Assembly (NCBI RefSeq): GCF_002941025.1
Contig: NZ_PTJS01000001.1
Location: forward strand, 62,001 to 126,000
DNA from: Streptomyces sp. QL37
GTDB taxonomy: Bacteria; Actinomycetota; Actinomycetes; Streptomycetales; Streptomycetaceae
Reading direction: 5' to 3'
DNA: 64,000 nucleotides
The position numbers and the translations under genes are program-made. How positions within the stretch are numbered: position 1 is the stretch's first letter; every line of letters begins with the position of its first letter. Positions 45,502 to 54,033 of this stretch are shown piece by piece. A model generated the notes under the pieces. It had not been told where the DNA came from. It did no database searches and saw only the letters and a list, made by a program, of their open reading frames with translations.

Positions 45502-45593
45502 TCCGTTTGCCTGTGGCCTTCGTCCCGGGCGGTTCCACGGGTTCGCGTATCGCGGCCGTGCCAGGGACATGGCATCCAACGAAAGGCTCCTCC

Positions 45594-48500
45594 ATGGTGA
45601 GAACTGGGAGACGACCGGCGCGGATCGTGGTGGCCTCCGTGGCGCTGGCGCTGATGACCGGCGTCGGCGGGCCGGCGGCCGGTGCGGTGGCAGCGGCCCC
45701 GGCCCCGGCCGCCTCCGCCGCGGACCTGACGGTCTACGTGTCGGCCACCGACGGCGACGACGGCAACAGCGGCAGCGTCGGCGCCCCGCTGAAGACGATC
45801 GCCGCCGCGCGGGACGCCCTGGCCGGCCGCACGTCCGCGGACGCGCGCGGCACGGTGTACATTCGGGGCGGCACGTACGTCCTCGACGACACGATCCGGC
45901 TCAAGGGCACCGACAACTCGTGGGTCACGTACACCGCGTACCGCGACGAGAAGGTGACGATCACCGGCTCGCACGAACTGCCGGCCGACGGCTGGTCCAA
46001 GCTCACCGACCTCTCCGCCGAGAAGCTCGCCGAGCCGCAGTACTCCTCCAACAGCCGCCTGAACACACCCGAGTTGCGCGAGGGGGTGTACGTGTACGAC
46101 CTGGGCGCGCACGGCATCGATCCGGGCACGCTCTACAAGAACGGGTTCAACTGGGTCCAGCAGCCGTTCGCCCCTGAGCTCGTGGTGGACGGCGGCACCC
46201 AGGTGCTCGCCGAGTACCCCGACGGCAACACGTGCTCCACCAAGGAGACGGGGTGCCACCTGTGGGGCACGGGCGCCAAGTGGGACGCGGCCGGTCCCGG
46301 TGACCTGATGAACGTGGATCTCGACGCACGGTTCGGCCCGGAGAGCGCCTGGAACGGTTCCGGCACCACACCACGGGCCCAGTTCGAGGACAAGAAGCAG
46401 CAACTCCCCGAAGGCGCGAACCGGGACACCTGGGCCCCCGAGGAGATGCGGCGCATGACGCCGTCGGTCTTCTCCGTCGGCGGGCGCGCGGCGGAGGGCG
46501 ACCGCTTCAAGAGCTGGGCGCCCGAGGCGGTGCCGACGGTGGACGACCTCGGTACCCGCGGCTTCGGCGACTACGCGGACGTGCCGGTCCAACTGGACCC
46601 GCGGTGGATCGAGGACATCGACAACACGACGTCGGAGACCGAGGGCTGGCTCTCCGGGTACCTCGGCAACAACTACGCCAACGACATGCTGCGCATCCTG
46701 TCGTGGAGCGGCGACACTCTCTATACGAAGTACCCCTCCATGTACATCCCCCAGGACTCCTGGACCAAGGTCAAGGTGCTCAACGTCCTCTCGGAGATGG
46801 ACACGGCCGGTGAGTACTACATCGACCGCTACGACGACAACGACGTCCTCTACTACCGTCCACAGGGCGGCACGATCGAGGGCAGGACCACCACGTTGCA
46901 GACGTTCGACAAGAACTTCATGCTGCTGGACTCCACCCAGGGCGTGACGGTGCGCGGCCTGTCCATGACGGGGTCGCTGATCAGCGGGGTGCAGCTGCTG
47001 GACGCCGTGGGGACGCTCATCGACGGGGTCGACATCTCCAACGTCAGCATGGACGCGATCCGGATCGGCCGTACGACCGACACGATCACCAGCATGCCGG
47101 ACTACGAGACCCTCCAGGGCGGGCACGACAACGTCGTGCAGAACTCCTACCTGCACGACCTGGGCGGCGGAGGTGTCCTGCTCGGGGGAGGCGACCGCCG
47201 TACGCTGGAGCGCGGTGACAACGTCGCCCGCCACAACGAGATCACGCGCTTCTCCAAACTCGCCACCTACACCCCGGCCGGTTACCTGTACGGGGTCGGC
47301 AACACCTTCGAGTACAACTACGTCCACGACGCACCGCACATGGCGGTCCAGATCATGGGCAACGACATGCGCGTCAACCACAACCACTTCTACGACGTGG
47401 TGAAGAACGCGGGCGACCAGGGCGCCGTCTACGCCGGACGTGACTTCACCTATCTCGGGAACGAGATCGCCTACAACCACTTCGAGAAGATCGGCGGGTC
47501 GAACGACGCGCTGTACATGGACGACGGAGCGACCGGTGTCAGGTTCCACCACAACGTGGTGAACGGGTCGAACTCCGGTGTCAACTTCAACTCCGGCCAC
47601 AGCAACACCGCCAATGACAACGTCTTCATCGGCGTGAAGCACGCCGGCCACGGCGGGATCTATCACAAGAACGGCGAGACACGCCTGCCGCTGGCCAACA
47701 GCTGGGTGCTGGAGAGCCGTTACAACGCCTTCCTCGACGTGCGCGAGGGCGAGAAGTACACCGCGACCCCGGAGTCGGTCGCCACCTGGCACGAGCACTA
47801 CACGGACGGGAAGCGGAAGTACTCCGACGGAACCCCGATCACGTACCCGGAGATCACGGAGTGGTACATCCCCCGGGTGACCGCCACGGGCGAGGAGTGC
47901 ACGGCGGCCACCTACTCGACCGACGGGACCGAGGGCTGCAGCCGGGCGACGGTGTGGGACGACCCCGACTCGGTATGGGTGCCGTCCCGGGTCGAGATCG
48001 ACCACGCGGTGGTCGTCGGCTCCTCGCTCGGGTTCGTCGAGACGAACGCGACGTTCGCGGAACCGACGTCCGTCTACAACGTGTCCCGGTGGAGCGACAA
48101 GGTCAACACCGCGACCGTGTTGGCCACTTCGGTCGCGGAGACGGGCCTGGACCTCGACACCCTGAAGTTCTCCGGCTCCGGCACGGTGGCGGCCTCGTAC
48201 GGGGCCGACTGGGTCGCTGAGTGGAACCGCGGAGTCACCGCGGAGGGGATCGGCCGGCCGCAGCGCGGGGACGCCGAGGTGCTGTGGAACACGGTCGACC
48301 AGGCCTGGCGGGTGCTGTCCGACGAGCCGGGCGGGGAGACCGGACCGCTCACCGCGGCGCTGGCCGCCACGACGGGTGTCGGTGAGGCCACCAACTCCTC
48401 CCAGGACCGGATCGACGACGCCGTCACGTCGCTCAAGAAGGCCGTCGAGACGTACCGGAGCGGCCGTTGGTCGGCTTCGAAGGCCTACGGAGAGGGTGAC

Positions 48501-48782
48501 ACCGTCTTCCACGGCGGCCGTGGGTACGAGGCCCTGTGGTACGCACGCGGCGAGGAGCCGGGCACATCCGCCACGGGTGCCTGGGCGGAGATCGGCGCTC
48601 CCGTGAAGTGCGCGGGTGGCACGGAGCCGGCGTGGACGGCCTCCTCGGTCCACCGGGCCGGCGACACGGTCGCGCACGACGGGCGGCTCTGGACCGCGAA
48701 GTGGTGGACAAGGAACGGGACTCCGGGTGCCGCGAACGGCCCGTGGCGGGACGGGGGTGCCTGCGCGGCCACCGGACGGTAG
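45594..48782 (+). CDS. Large secreted beta-helix enzyme with two C-terminal CBM5/12-like modules
   Basis: ATG 45594 gives 1062 residues. The Sec signal (IVVASVALALMTGVGGPAAGAVA) is followed by LTVYVSATDGDDGNSGSVGAPLKTIAAARDAL, the start of a GH120/GH141-like beta-helix protein. Beta-helix coils run to about residue 720 (VTVRGLSMTGSLISGVQLLD, NVVQNSYLHDLGGGGVLLGG, NTFEYNYVHDAPHMAVQI, NHFYDVVKNAGDQGAVYAGR). After a mixed region, a short helical stretch (about 925-960) leads to two modules of about 45 residues with the pattern W-x-GD-x-V-x-x-G-x-x-Y/W-x-A-x-W-W (WSASKAYGEGDTVFHGGRGYEALWYARG and a second after AWTASSVHRAGD). Those match chitin-binding type-3 modules. The target is probably a plant or cell-wall glycan. 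Confidence 0.8.
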   Translation: MVRTGRRPARIVVASVALALMTGVGGPAAGAVAAAPAPAASAADLTVYVSATDGDDGNSGSVGAPLKTIAAARDALAGRTSADARGTVYIRGGTYVLDDTIRLKGTDNSWVTYTAYRDEKVTITGSHELPADGWSKLTDLSAEKLAEPQYSSNSRLNTPELREGVYVYDLGAHGIDPGTLYKNGFNWVQQPFAPELVVDGGTQVLAEYPDGNTCSTKETGCHLWGTGAKWDAAGPGDLMNVDLDARFGPESAWNGSGTTPRAQFEDKKQQLPEGANRDTWAPEEMRRMTPSVFSVGGRAAEGDRFKSWAPEAVPTVDDLGTRGFGDYADVPVQLDPRWIEDIDNTTSETEGWLSGYLGNNYANDMLRILSWSGDTLYTKYPSMYIPQDSWTKVKVLNVLSEMDTAGEYYIDRYDDNDVLYYRPQGGTIEGRTTTLQTFDKNFMLLDSTQGVTVRGLSMTGSLISGVQLLDAVGTLIDGVDISNVSMDAIRIGRTTDTITSMPDYETLQGGHDNVVQNSYLHDLGGGGVLLGGGDRRTLERGDNVARHNEITRFSKLATYTPAGYLYGVGNTFEYNYVHDAPHMAVQIMGNDMRVNHNHFYDVVKNAGDQGAVYAGRDFTYLGNEIAYNHFEKIGGSNDALYMDDGATGVRFHHNVVNGSNSGVNFNSGHSNTANDNVFIGVKHAGHGGIYHKNGETRLPLANSWVLESRYNAFLDVREGEKYTATPESVATWHEHYTDGKRKYSDGTPITYPEITEWYIPRVTATGEECTAATYSTDGTEGCSRATVWDDPDSVWVPSRVEIDHAVVVGSSLGFVETNATFAEPTSVYNVSRWSDKVNTATVLATSVAETGLDLDTLKFSGSGTVAASYGADWVAEWNRGVTAEGIGRPQRGDAEVLWNTVDQAWRVLSDEPGGETGPLTAALAATTGVGEATNSSQDRIDDAVTSLKKAVETYRSGRWSASKAYGEGDTVFHGGRGYEALWYARGEEPGTSATGAWAEIGAPVKCAGGTEPAWTASSVHRAGDTVAHDGRLWTAKWWTRNGTPGAANGPWRDGGACAATGR

Positions 48783-48794
48783 ACGCCCACCCGG

Positions 48795-48828
48795 CCGGGG
48801 CACCCGCCGCAAGGCGGGTGCCCCGGCG
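48795..48828. terminator. Bidirectional terminator with GCAA tetraloop
   Basis: Perfect 15-bp stem (48795-48809 with 48814-48828) and a GCAA loop, filling the 49-bp gap between the convergent beta-helix and GntR genes. Confidence 0.85.
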
Positions 48829-48831
48829 TTC

Positions 48832-49599
48832 TCACACCTCTGTCGTGTCGTGAGGGCGGCGGCGCTCCCACGAGGACGTGATGTGGAACCGCATCGCGTC
48901 GGCGGCGCCCTCCGCGTCCCGGGCGAGCACCGCCGCGGCGACCCGGGCATGCGCCTCGTGGGTGAGATCGATGTCCTCGCGCGTCGGGTCACCGCTGTAC
49001 TGGGGGGACCGGACAGCCTTCCCCTGGATGCTGGAGACGATGGCCCGCCCGAACGCGTCCTGCGAGGCCCGGTGAATGATCTCGTGGAACTCGATGTCCG
49101 CACGGGTGTAGGCCGTGGGGTCGTCCCGCAGGCCGGCGAGTTCGTCGAGCTTGGCCGAGAGGGCGCCCGCCTGGACGTCGTCGATACGCCGGGCCGCCCG
49201 GGCGGCCATGGCGCACTCCAGAGTCGTCCTTATCTCGATGAGGTTGTCCAGGAAGACCAGACGGTCCTTCCGCTGGAAGAGCGCGTCGAGGATCAGCGGA
49301 TCGAGCAGGCTCCACTGCTCCTGGTCGAGTACAACCGTGCCCCAGCCCTGACGAGTTGCGACGAGGCCCTTCTCGGCGAGGGTCGTCGTCGCCTCGCGGA
49401 TCACGGTGCGGCTCACTTCGTACTCGTCGCACAGGTCACCCGCCGACGGCAGAGCCGTCCCGGGGGGGTACTCCCCCAGCACGATGGCCGTCGCGAGGCT
49501 CCGGACGACCGCTGCGGCGAGCGGTGGCCGGCGCCGTTGATGGCGGGACACGGCAACGGTGTCCGCGGATGGCTTACTCATCTGGTCAGAGACTCCCAT
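48832..49599 (-). CDS. GntR-family transcriptional regulator with FCD domain
   Basis: 255 residues from ATG 49599; ATG 49581 is also possible. The winged helix covers about residues 25-95 (GTALPSAGDLCDEYEVSRTVIREATTTLAEKGLVATRQGWGTVV). The FCD domain covers about 105-240 with ADIEFHEIIHRASQDAFG and THEAHARVAAAVLARDAEGA carrying the metal-site residues. It is divergent from the dehydratase at 49843, and the 31-bp element at 49658 lies between them, 59 bp from its own start. I infer that it represses both dehydratase copies and itself, responding to a sugar acid. Confidence 0.9.
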   Translation of the reverse strand: MGVSDQMSKPSADTVAVSRHQRRRPPLAAAVVRSLATAIVLGEYPPGTALPSAGDLCDEYEVSRTVIREATTTLAEKGLVATRQGWGTVVLDQEQWSLLDPLILDALFQRKDRLVFLDNLIEIRTTLECAMAARAARRIDDVQAGALSAKLDELAGLRDDPTAYTRADIEFHEIIHRASQDAFGRAIVSSIQGKAVRSPQYSGDPTREDIDLTHEAHARVAAAVLARDAEGAADAMRFHITSSWERRRPHDTTEV

Positions 49600-49657
49600 G
49601 TGTGTGCAGGTCTGCCGGCCCTGCCGTCCGACGTCCCCAGGCTAGCGGAACATGCTA

Positions 49658-49688
49658 AGGTCATCACTCGTATCACAAGTTATGACTG
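49658..49688 (+). promoter_or_regulatory. Conserved 31-bp element upstream of dehydratase copy 2
   Basis: Second copy of the element at 36007 (25 of 31 identical), located in the divergent region between the GntR gene (start 49599) and the dehydratase (start 49843). Conservation extends beyond the core (AGGTC on the left, ACTG on the right), so it may include promoter as well as operator. Confidence 0.65.
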
Positions 49689-49842
49689 ATAGTCGCGGGA
49701 GAAGCGGGGCCGCGCGGACGCCGCCCCCTCGGCGGGGGCACCGTCGCTCACGGCGGAGACCCCGCGCACATCCGGTCGGACCTCTCGAAGCGCGCGGCGC
49801 ACACGGTGACCGTGCCCCGCGCGCAGACACAGGAGAAGCGCG

Positions 49843-51030
49843 ATGCGAATCACCGGATACCGGTCCCTTGCCACGGTCCACGAGTGGGGGCGACCGGTGG
49901 GCGACGTGAACGGCGTCGTCGCGAGTGGCGTCACCGAGGTGCCCGTCCTGCTGCTGGAGACGGACGAGGGCCTCACCGGCGTCGGCCTCGGAAGTCACCC
50001 GGACGTGCACCGCGTGTTTCCCGCGCTCGAAGCCCAGGACCCGCGGGCGGTCACCTCGCTGTACGACAGGATGCTCTCCTACGTTTTCAAGTCCGGGCAC
50101 GGCGGCCATGTGTTCGGGACCATCGGTGCGCTCGACATGGCACTCTGGGACCTCAAGGCGAAGATCGCTCAGGAGCCGTTGTGGCGGACGTTGGGAGCCG
50201 CCGACCGCTTCGTGCCAGGCTACGCCTCGGGCCTGGAGTACGCACTCACCGACGACGAGTTGGTGTCGTTCTACGGGAGTTGGGCGGAGCGAGGCTTCTC
50301 GGGTGCGAAGGTCAAGGGCGGGCTGGACATCGACCGGGACGTGCGGCGCCTGAACGCCGTCCGTGACGTCCTGCGGGTCAACAGCGAACGCCCCGCGCTG
50401 ATGTACGACGTGAACGAGTCCTGGGGCGCCCACCAGGCGGTGCGTCTCGCCCGGTCCGTCGAGGACCGGGTGGACCTCACCTGGATCGAGGAGCCGGTCC
50501 GGCGGTGGGACGTCGCCGGACACCGCACCGTCGCGGCGGCCATCCGCGCGGCGGTCGCGACGGGTGAGAACCTGACGGGCCTGGAGCACTACCGGGCGCT
50601 GCTCGACGCCGGCGCGGTGGGGGTGGTGCAGACCGGAAGTGTGTGGGGCATCACCCACTTCCTGCGGGTCTCGACGCTCGCGTACGGGCACAACCTGCCG
50701 GTGAGCCCTGTGGGCTACAACGCCAACCCTGTGGCACACGCGGCCGCTTCCGTGCCGAACCATCTGGTCACAGAGGTGCAGGACCTCACCTTCCCGGTCG
50801 GGCTCCGGGTGGACCAGGAGATCGCCGACGGCGGGATCGTCCTGGGCGACGCCCCTGGGCTCGGCATCGAGGTCGACGAGGCGAGGATCGCCGCGCAGGC
50901 CGCTTCCGGACAGTGGTCCGTCCCGGGCGGTCCCCATGTCCGTCCGGTCGATGCCGGTCTGCGGCTGACACCGGGCGCCGCCGCACACACCGCCGGGAGC
51001 CGGCGGCCTTACGAAGGGATCACGAAATGA
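49843..51030 (+). CDS. Enolase-superfamily sugar-acid dehydratase, copy 2
   Basis: 395 residues from ATG 49843 with AGGAGA upstream. It is a close paralogue of the protein at 36294. The KxK is in AKVKGG; metal ligands are in MYDVNESWG, WIEEPVRRWD and TGENLTGLEHY. The expected His-Asp dyad positions again read VQTGSVWGIT and SPVGYNANPVAH. It probably dehydrates the same or a sister sugar acid. Here it is coupled (ATGA overlap) to a ThuA-like gene, not to a hydroxyacid dehydrogenase. A second complete copy in one locus suggests either two sugars or two regulatory settings. Confidence 0.86.
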   Translation: MRITGYRSLATVHEWGRPVGDVNGVVASGVTEVPVLLLETDEGLTGVGLGSHPDVHRVFPALEAQDPRAVTSLYDRMLSYVFKSGHGGHVFGTIGALDMALWDLKAKIAQEPLWRTLGAADRFVPGYASGLEYALTDDELVSFYGSWAERGFSGAKVKGGLDIDRDVRRLNAVRDVLRVNSERPALMYDVNESWGAHQAVRLARSVEDRVDLTWIEEPVRRWDVAGHRTVAAAIRAAVATGENLTGLEHYRALLDAGAVGVVQTGSVWGITHFLRVSTLAYGHNLPVSPVGYNANPVAHAAASVPNHLVTEVQDLTFPVGLRVDQEIADGGIVLGDAPGLGIEVDEARIAAQAASGQWSVPGGPHVRPVDAGLRLTPGAAAHTAGSRRPYEGITK

Positions 51031-51686
51031 GTGCACGCAGGGCCCTGGTGGTCCGCGGGGGGTGGGAAGGGCACGATCCGGTCGGCTGCACCGAGCTGTT
51101 CGTGCCCCGGCTCGAACGCTCCGGCTTCGACGTCACCGTCGCCGAGGACCTGGCGGTGTACGAGGACGCGGACCTGCTCGCCGCCACCGATCTCGTCATC
51201 CACTCCTGGTCCGGCGGGGAACTCACCTCCCTCCAGGAGGCCACCCTGGTATCAGCCGTGGAGGCCGGCACCGGATTCGCCGGCTGGCACGGCGGTATCA
51301 TCGGCACGAACGTGGGTAACGCGCGCTATCTGCGGATGGTGGGAGGACGGTTCCTCTGGCACCCGGACGGCTTCCAGCACTTCACCGTACGGATCACACG
51401 GTCACCGGACCGCGACGGTCGGATCACCGCGGGCATCCAGGACTACGACGTCGTCACCGAGCACTACTGGGTGCTGACGGACGGCCTCAACACCGTGCTG
51501 GCCACCTCGGTGCTCTCCCCCACCGGCGGCCAGTGGGACGAGCCGGTCGAATTCCCCGTGGTGTGGACGCGCCGCTGGGGGGCGGGCAAGGTCTTCGTGT
51601 GTACCCTCGGCCACCGCGTCCCGGATCTCGAAGTCCCGCAGACGGCGACCGTCGTCGAGCGAGGCCTGGAGTGGGCGGCTCGTTGA
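51027..51686 (+). CDS. ThuA-like domain protein
   Basis: 219 residues from ATG 51027, overlapping the dehydratase stop by 4 bp. The ThuA (glutamine-amidotransferase-like) fold is shown by ALVVRGGWEGHDPVGCTELFVPRLERSGFDV, AATDLVIHSWSGGELTS, GTGFAGWHGGIIGTN, RFLWHPDGFQHFTVRI and VVWTRRWGAGKVFVCTLGH. ThuA proteins occur in sugar-catabolic operons (first linked to trehalose use), where they act with oxidoreductases on keto-sugars; the molecular activity is poorly known. It has no signal peptide. Co-transcription with the dehydratase suggests a role in the same sugar-acid path. Confidence 0.85.
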   Translation: MSARRALVVRGGWEGHDPVGCTELFVPRLERSGFDVTVAEDLAVYEDADLLAATDLVIHSWSGGELTSLQEATLVSAVEAGTGFAGWHGGIIGTNVGNARYLRMVGGRFLWHPDGFQHFTVRITRSPDRDGRITAGIQDYDVVTEHYWVLTDGLNTVLATSVLSPTGGQWDEPVEFPVVWTRRWGAGKVFVCTLGHRVPDLEVPQTATVVERGLEWAAR

Positions 51687-51735
51687 GCGTCACCCGGCCG
51701 GGCCCGGCAGGCCCGGCCGTGCTCCCGACGCCCCC

Positions 51736-52854
51736 TCAGGTGCTCTCGCGCGCGACGATCCGGTAGCCCACGTCCCGCCGTGTCACCGCGACCGCGCTGC
51801 CACGCATACGTGTCAGCAGCAGCTCGGCCCCCAACTCCCCTATGAGCGCGCCCGGTACCGCCACCGTGGTCATCGCCGGTACGAGATGGCGCGCGAACTC
51901 GAAGTCGCCGAAGCCGGCCAGGGCGAGCGTGCCCGGTACGGCGATCCCCCGTCGGACGCACGCCTGGAGAGCACCGGCGGCGAACACGTCGCTCGAGAAC
52001 ATCACCGCGTCGGAGTCCGGGAACCGCTCCAGCGCCAGGTCGAGGAGAGCCACCCCGGTGTCCATGGTCACCGGCTCGGGCCCCGCGTCGACCGTGCGCG
52101 GCGCGGCGCCGAGCAGATCACGGGCCGCAGCCGTGTAGCCGTCGAGGCGTTCAGCGGCCCGGGGATCGCCGGAGGTGTGCCGGCCCGCGAACGTGATCCG
52201 GCGCCGGCCTCGCTCCACCAGGTGCGCGACCATGGCCGACGCCGCCGCCGCGTTGGAGAATCCGACCAGCAGGTCCAGCGGCTCGTCCGACCAGCCCCAG
52301 GTCTCGACCACGGGCACCCCGGCAGCTCGCAGCAGTGCGCGGGTGCCCGGGGTGTGGTCCGTGCCGACCATGAGCACTCCGTCCGGCCTGCGGCCGAGGA
52401 AGCTGCGCAGCACCTCCTCCTCGTGCTCCGGCAGGTAGTCGGTCGTCCCGACGAAGATCTGGTAGCCGTGGGCCGCCAGGGCCGTCGAGAAGGCGTGGAC
52501 GGTGTCCGCGAAGACCGAGGCGTTGATCTGCGGCACCAGGACCGCGACCGTACGGCTCCGGTTCGAGGCCAGGTTGCTGGCGGCCAGGTTGGGCACGTAA
52601 CCGGTCGCCTCGATGGCGGCCTCGACCTTCGAGCGGGTGGCGTCCGAGACCGACAGGGGGTCGCGCACGACGCGGGAGACCGTCTGGGCGGACACCCCGG
52701 CCGACGCCGCCACGTCCGACAGGGTCACCGAACGGGTCGCGGAACGCTTGCGAGGGCGGCGGGGCGGTTGAGTCACACCGGAGACGATATCCATCGCCAC
52801 GTCCCCCGCCCCGTCGCCCCGGCCCGGGCCGTCCGCTGTGGGACCCGTCGTCAC
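51736..52854 (-). CDS. LacI-family transcriptional regulator, coupled to the CoA-type operon
   Basis: I chose GTG 52854 (372 residues), which overlaps the FAH-gene stop (GTGA); ATG 52794 is a possible later start and an upstream ATG at 52917 would overlap the FAH gene by 67 bp. The N-terminal HTH reads VTLSDVAASAGVSAQTVSRVVRDPLSVSDATRSKVEAAIEATGYVPN, with the hinge helix LAASNLASNR. The effector domain (VAVLVPQINASVFADTVHAF, DGVLMVGTDHT, DAVMFSSDVFAAGAL) should bind a sugar. The perfect palindrome at 57237, upstream of the operon in which it is the last gene, is a strong candidate operator. Confidence 0.9.
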   Translation of the reverse strand: MTTGPTADGPGRGDGAGDVAMDIVSGVTQPPRRPRKRSATRSVTLSDVAASAGVSAQTVSRVVRDPLSVSDATRSKVEAAIEATGYVPNLAASNLASNRSRTVAVLVPQINASVFADTVHAFSTALAAHGYQIFVGTTDYLPEHEEEVLRSFLGRRPDGVLMVGTDHTPGTRALLRAAGVPVVETWGWSDEPLDLLVGFSNAAAASAMVAHLVERGRRRITFAGRHTSGDPRAAERLDGYTAAARDLLGAAPRTVDAGPEPVTMDTGVALLDLALERFPDSDAVMFSSDVFAAGALQACVRRGIAVPGTLALAGFGDFEFARHLVPAMTTVAVPGALIGELGAELLLTRMRGSAVAVTRRDVGYRIVAREST

Positions 52855-54023
52855 AGTGCTCCCCGCGCGGACAGCGAGCGCATCAGGTCGGCGAGACCGA
52901 AGGTCCACGGCTCGCACGCTTCGCTCGCCCTGATCCGGTTGACGAGCGCGCCGAGCCGGGGCGTCGCGATGGTGACCAGGTCACCGTCGTGATGGGTGAA
53001 TCCCTGACCCGGCGTGTCGCGGTCCTCCACAGGGGCGAACATCGTGCCGAGGTACAGCACCGCGCCGTCGGGGTACCGGTGGTGCGGCCCGGTCAACTGG
53101 GCCGCGAGGTCGAGGGGATCGCGGCTGATGGCGGACATCGAGGACACGGCGTCGAGCCGGTACCCGTCGTCGCCCTCGACGGTCAGCGTCACCGCTGCCT
53201 TGCGCACGTCCTCGATACCGAAACCGGGCTCGAACAACCGCACGAACGGACCGAGTGCCGCCGAGGCGTTGTTGTCCTTCGCCTGGGGCAGGAGCAGCGC
53301 GGAACGGCCCTCCACGTCGCGGAGGTTGACGTCGTTCCCCAGCGTCGCGCCGACGACCTCCCCGGCGGAGGACACGACGATCACCACCTCCGGCTCGGGG
53401 TTGTTCCACCGCGACGCGGAGTGCACCCCGGCATCGGTGGCGCTGCCGACCGCGGCCAGCACGGGGGCCTTGGTGAAGATCTCGGCGTCCGGGCCGATGC
53501 CGACCTCCAGGTACTGGCTCCACACCCCCTGGGCGACCAGGATCTCCTTCAGCGCGGCGGCCTCCTCGGAGCCGGGTCGCAGAGAGGCGATGTCGTCCCC
53601 GATGAGCCCTCGGATACGCTCCCGTGCCTCGGAGGCCCCGGAGGCGTCGCCGCGTACCCTCTCCTCGATCACGCGCTCCAGCATCGACACCACGAAGGTG
53701 ACCCCGGCGGCCTTGACAGCCTGGAGATCCACCGGGGCCAGCAGCCAGGGCAGTTCCGGATCGCGCGTGTCGGGCGGGGTGTTGGCGAGAAGCTCGTCGA
53801 GCCCTGCGACGCGCTCGCCGTCGGCCGCACGCAACTTCCTTGCGGGCTCCGGCGTTTCACAGAGATCCCGTACGGTCGCGAAGTGGGCGGTCACGTCGTG
53901 GACACCGCTGTCACGGACGGCGACGACGGAAGGGCCGAGACCGGGTCGCCAGACCCGTCCGACGAGGGCACCCTCGGTTCCGTCCTCCGGCAGGGTGGCG
54001 GCGGCGTCGGGCCACTGGTTCAT
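52851..54023 (-). CDS. Fumarylacetoacetate hydrolase-family protein (XylX-like 2-keto-3-deoxy-pentonate dehydratase candidate)
   Basis: 390 residues from ATG 54023. The C-terminal FAH fold has the metal-binding and signature stretch EPEVVIVVSSAGEVVGATLGNDVNLRDVEGRSALLLPQAKDNNASAALGPFVRLF (about 215-270), preceded by SQYLEVGIGPDAEIFTKAPVL. Length and the GNDVNLRD/AKDNNAS pattern resemble XylX-type enzymes that dehydrate 2-keto-3-deoxy-xylonate or -arabinonate to alpha-ketoglutarate semialdehyde; smaller FAH relatives hydrolyse 2,4-diketo-3-deoxy-L-fuconate or -rhamnonate. Either would complete a non-phosphorylative sugar pathway. It is coupled to LacI downstream and lies 10 bp after the enoyl-CoA hydratase gene. 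Confidence 0.85.
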   Translation of the reverse strand: MNQWPDAAATLPEDGTEGALVGRVWRPGLGPSVVAVRDSGVHDVTAHFATVRDLCETPEPARKLRAADGERVAGLDELLANTPPDTRDPELPWLLAPVDLQAVKAAGVTFVVSMLERVIEERVRGDASGASEARERIRGLIGDDIASLRPGSEEAAALKEILVAQGVWSQYLEVGIGPDAEIFTKAPVLAAVGSATDAGVHSASRWNNPEPEVVIVVSSAGEVVGATLGNDVNLRDVEGRSALLLPQAKDNNASAALGPFVRLFEPGFGIEDVRKAAVTLTVEGDDGYRLDAVSSMSAISRDPLDLAAQLTGPHHRYPDGAVLYLGTMFAPVEDRDTPGQGFTHHDGDLVTIATPRLGALVNRIRASEACEPWTFGLADLMRSLSARGAL

Positions 54024-54033
54024 GTCGTTCCTC

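Noticed and set aside
45492..49103. 1,200-codon minus-strand frame opposite the large beta-helix gene
   Set aside because: Antisense shadow with Val/Arg/Gly-rich sequence; the plus strand encodes a signal peptide, beta-helix coils and binding modules.
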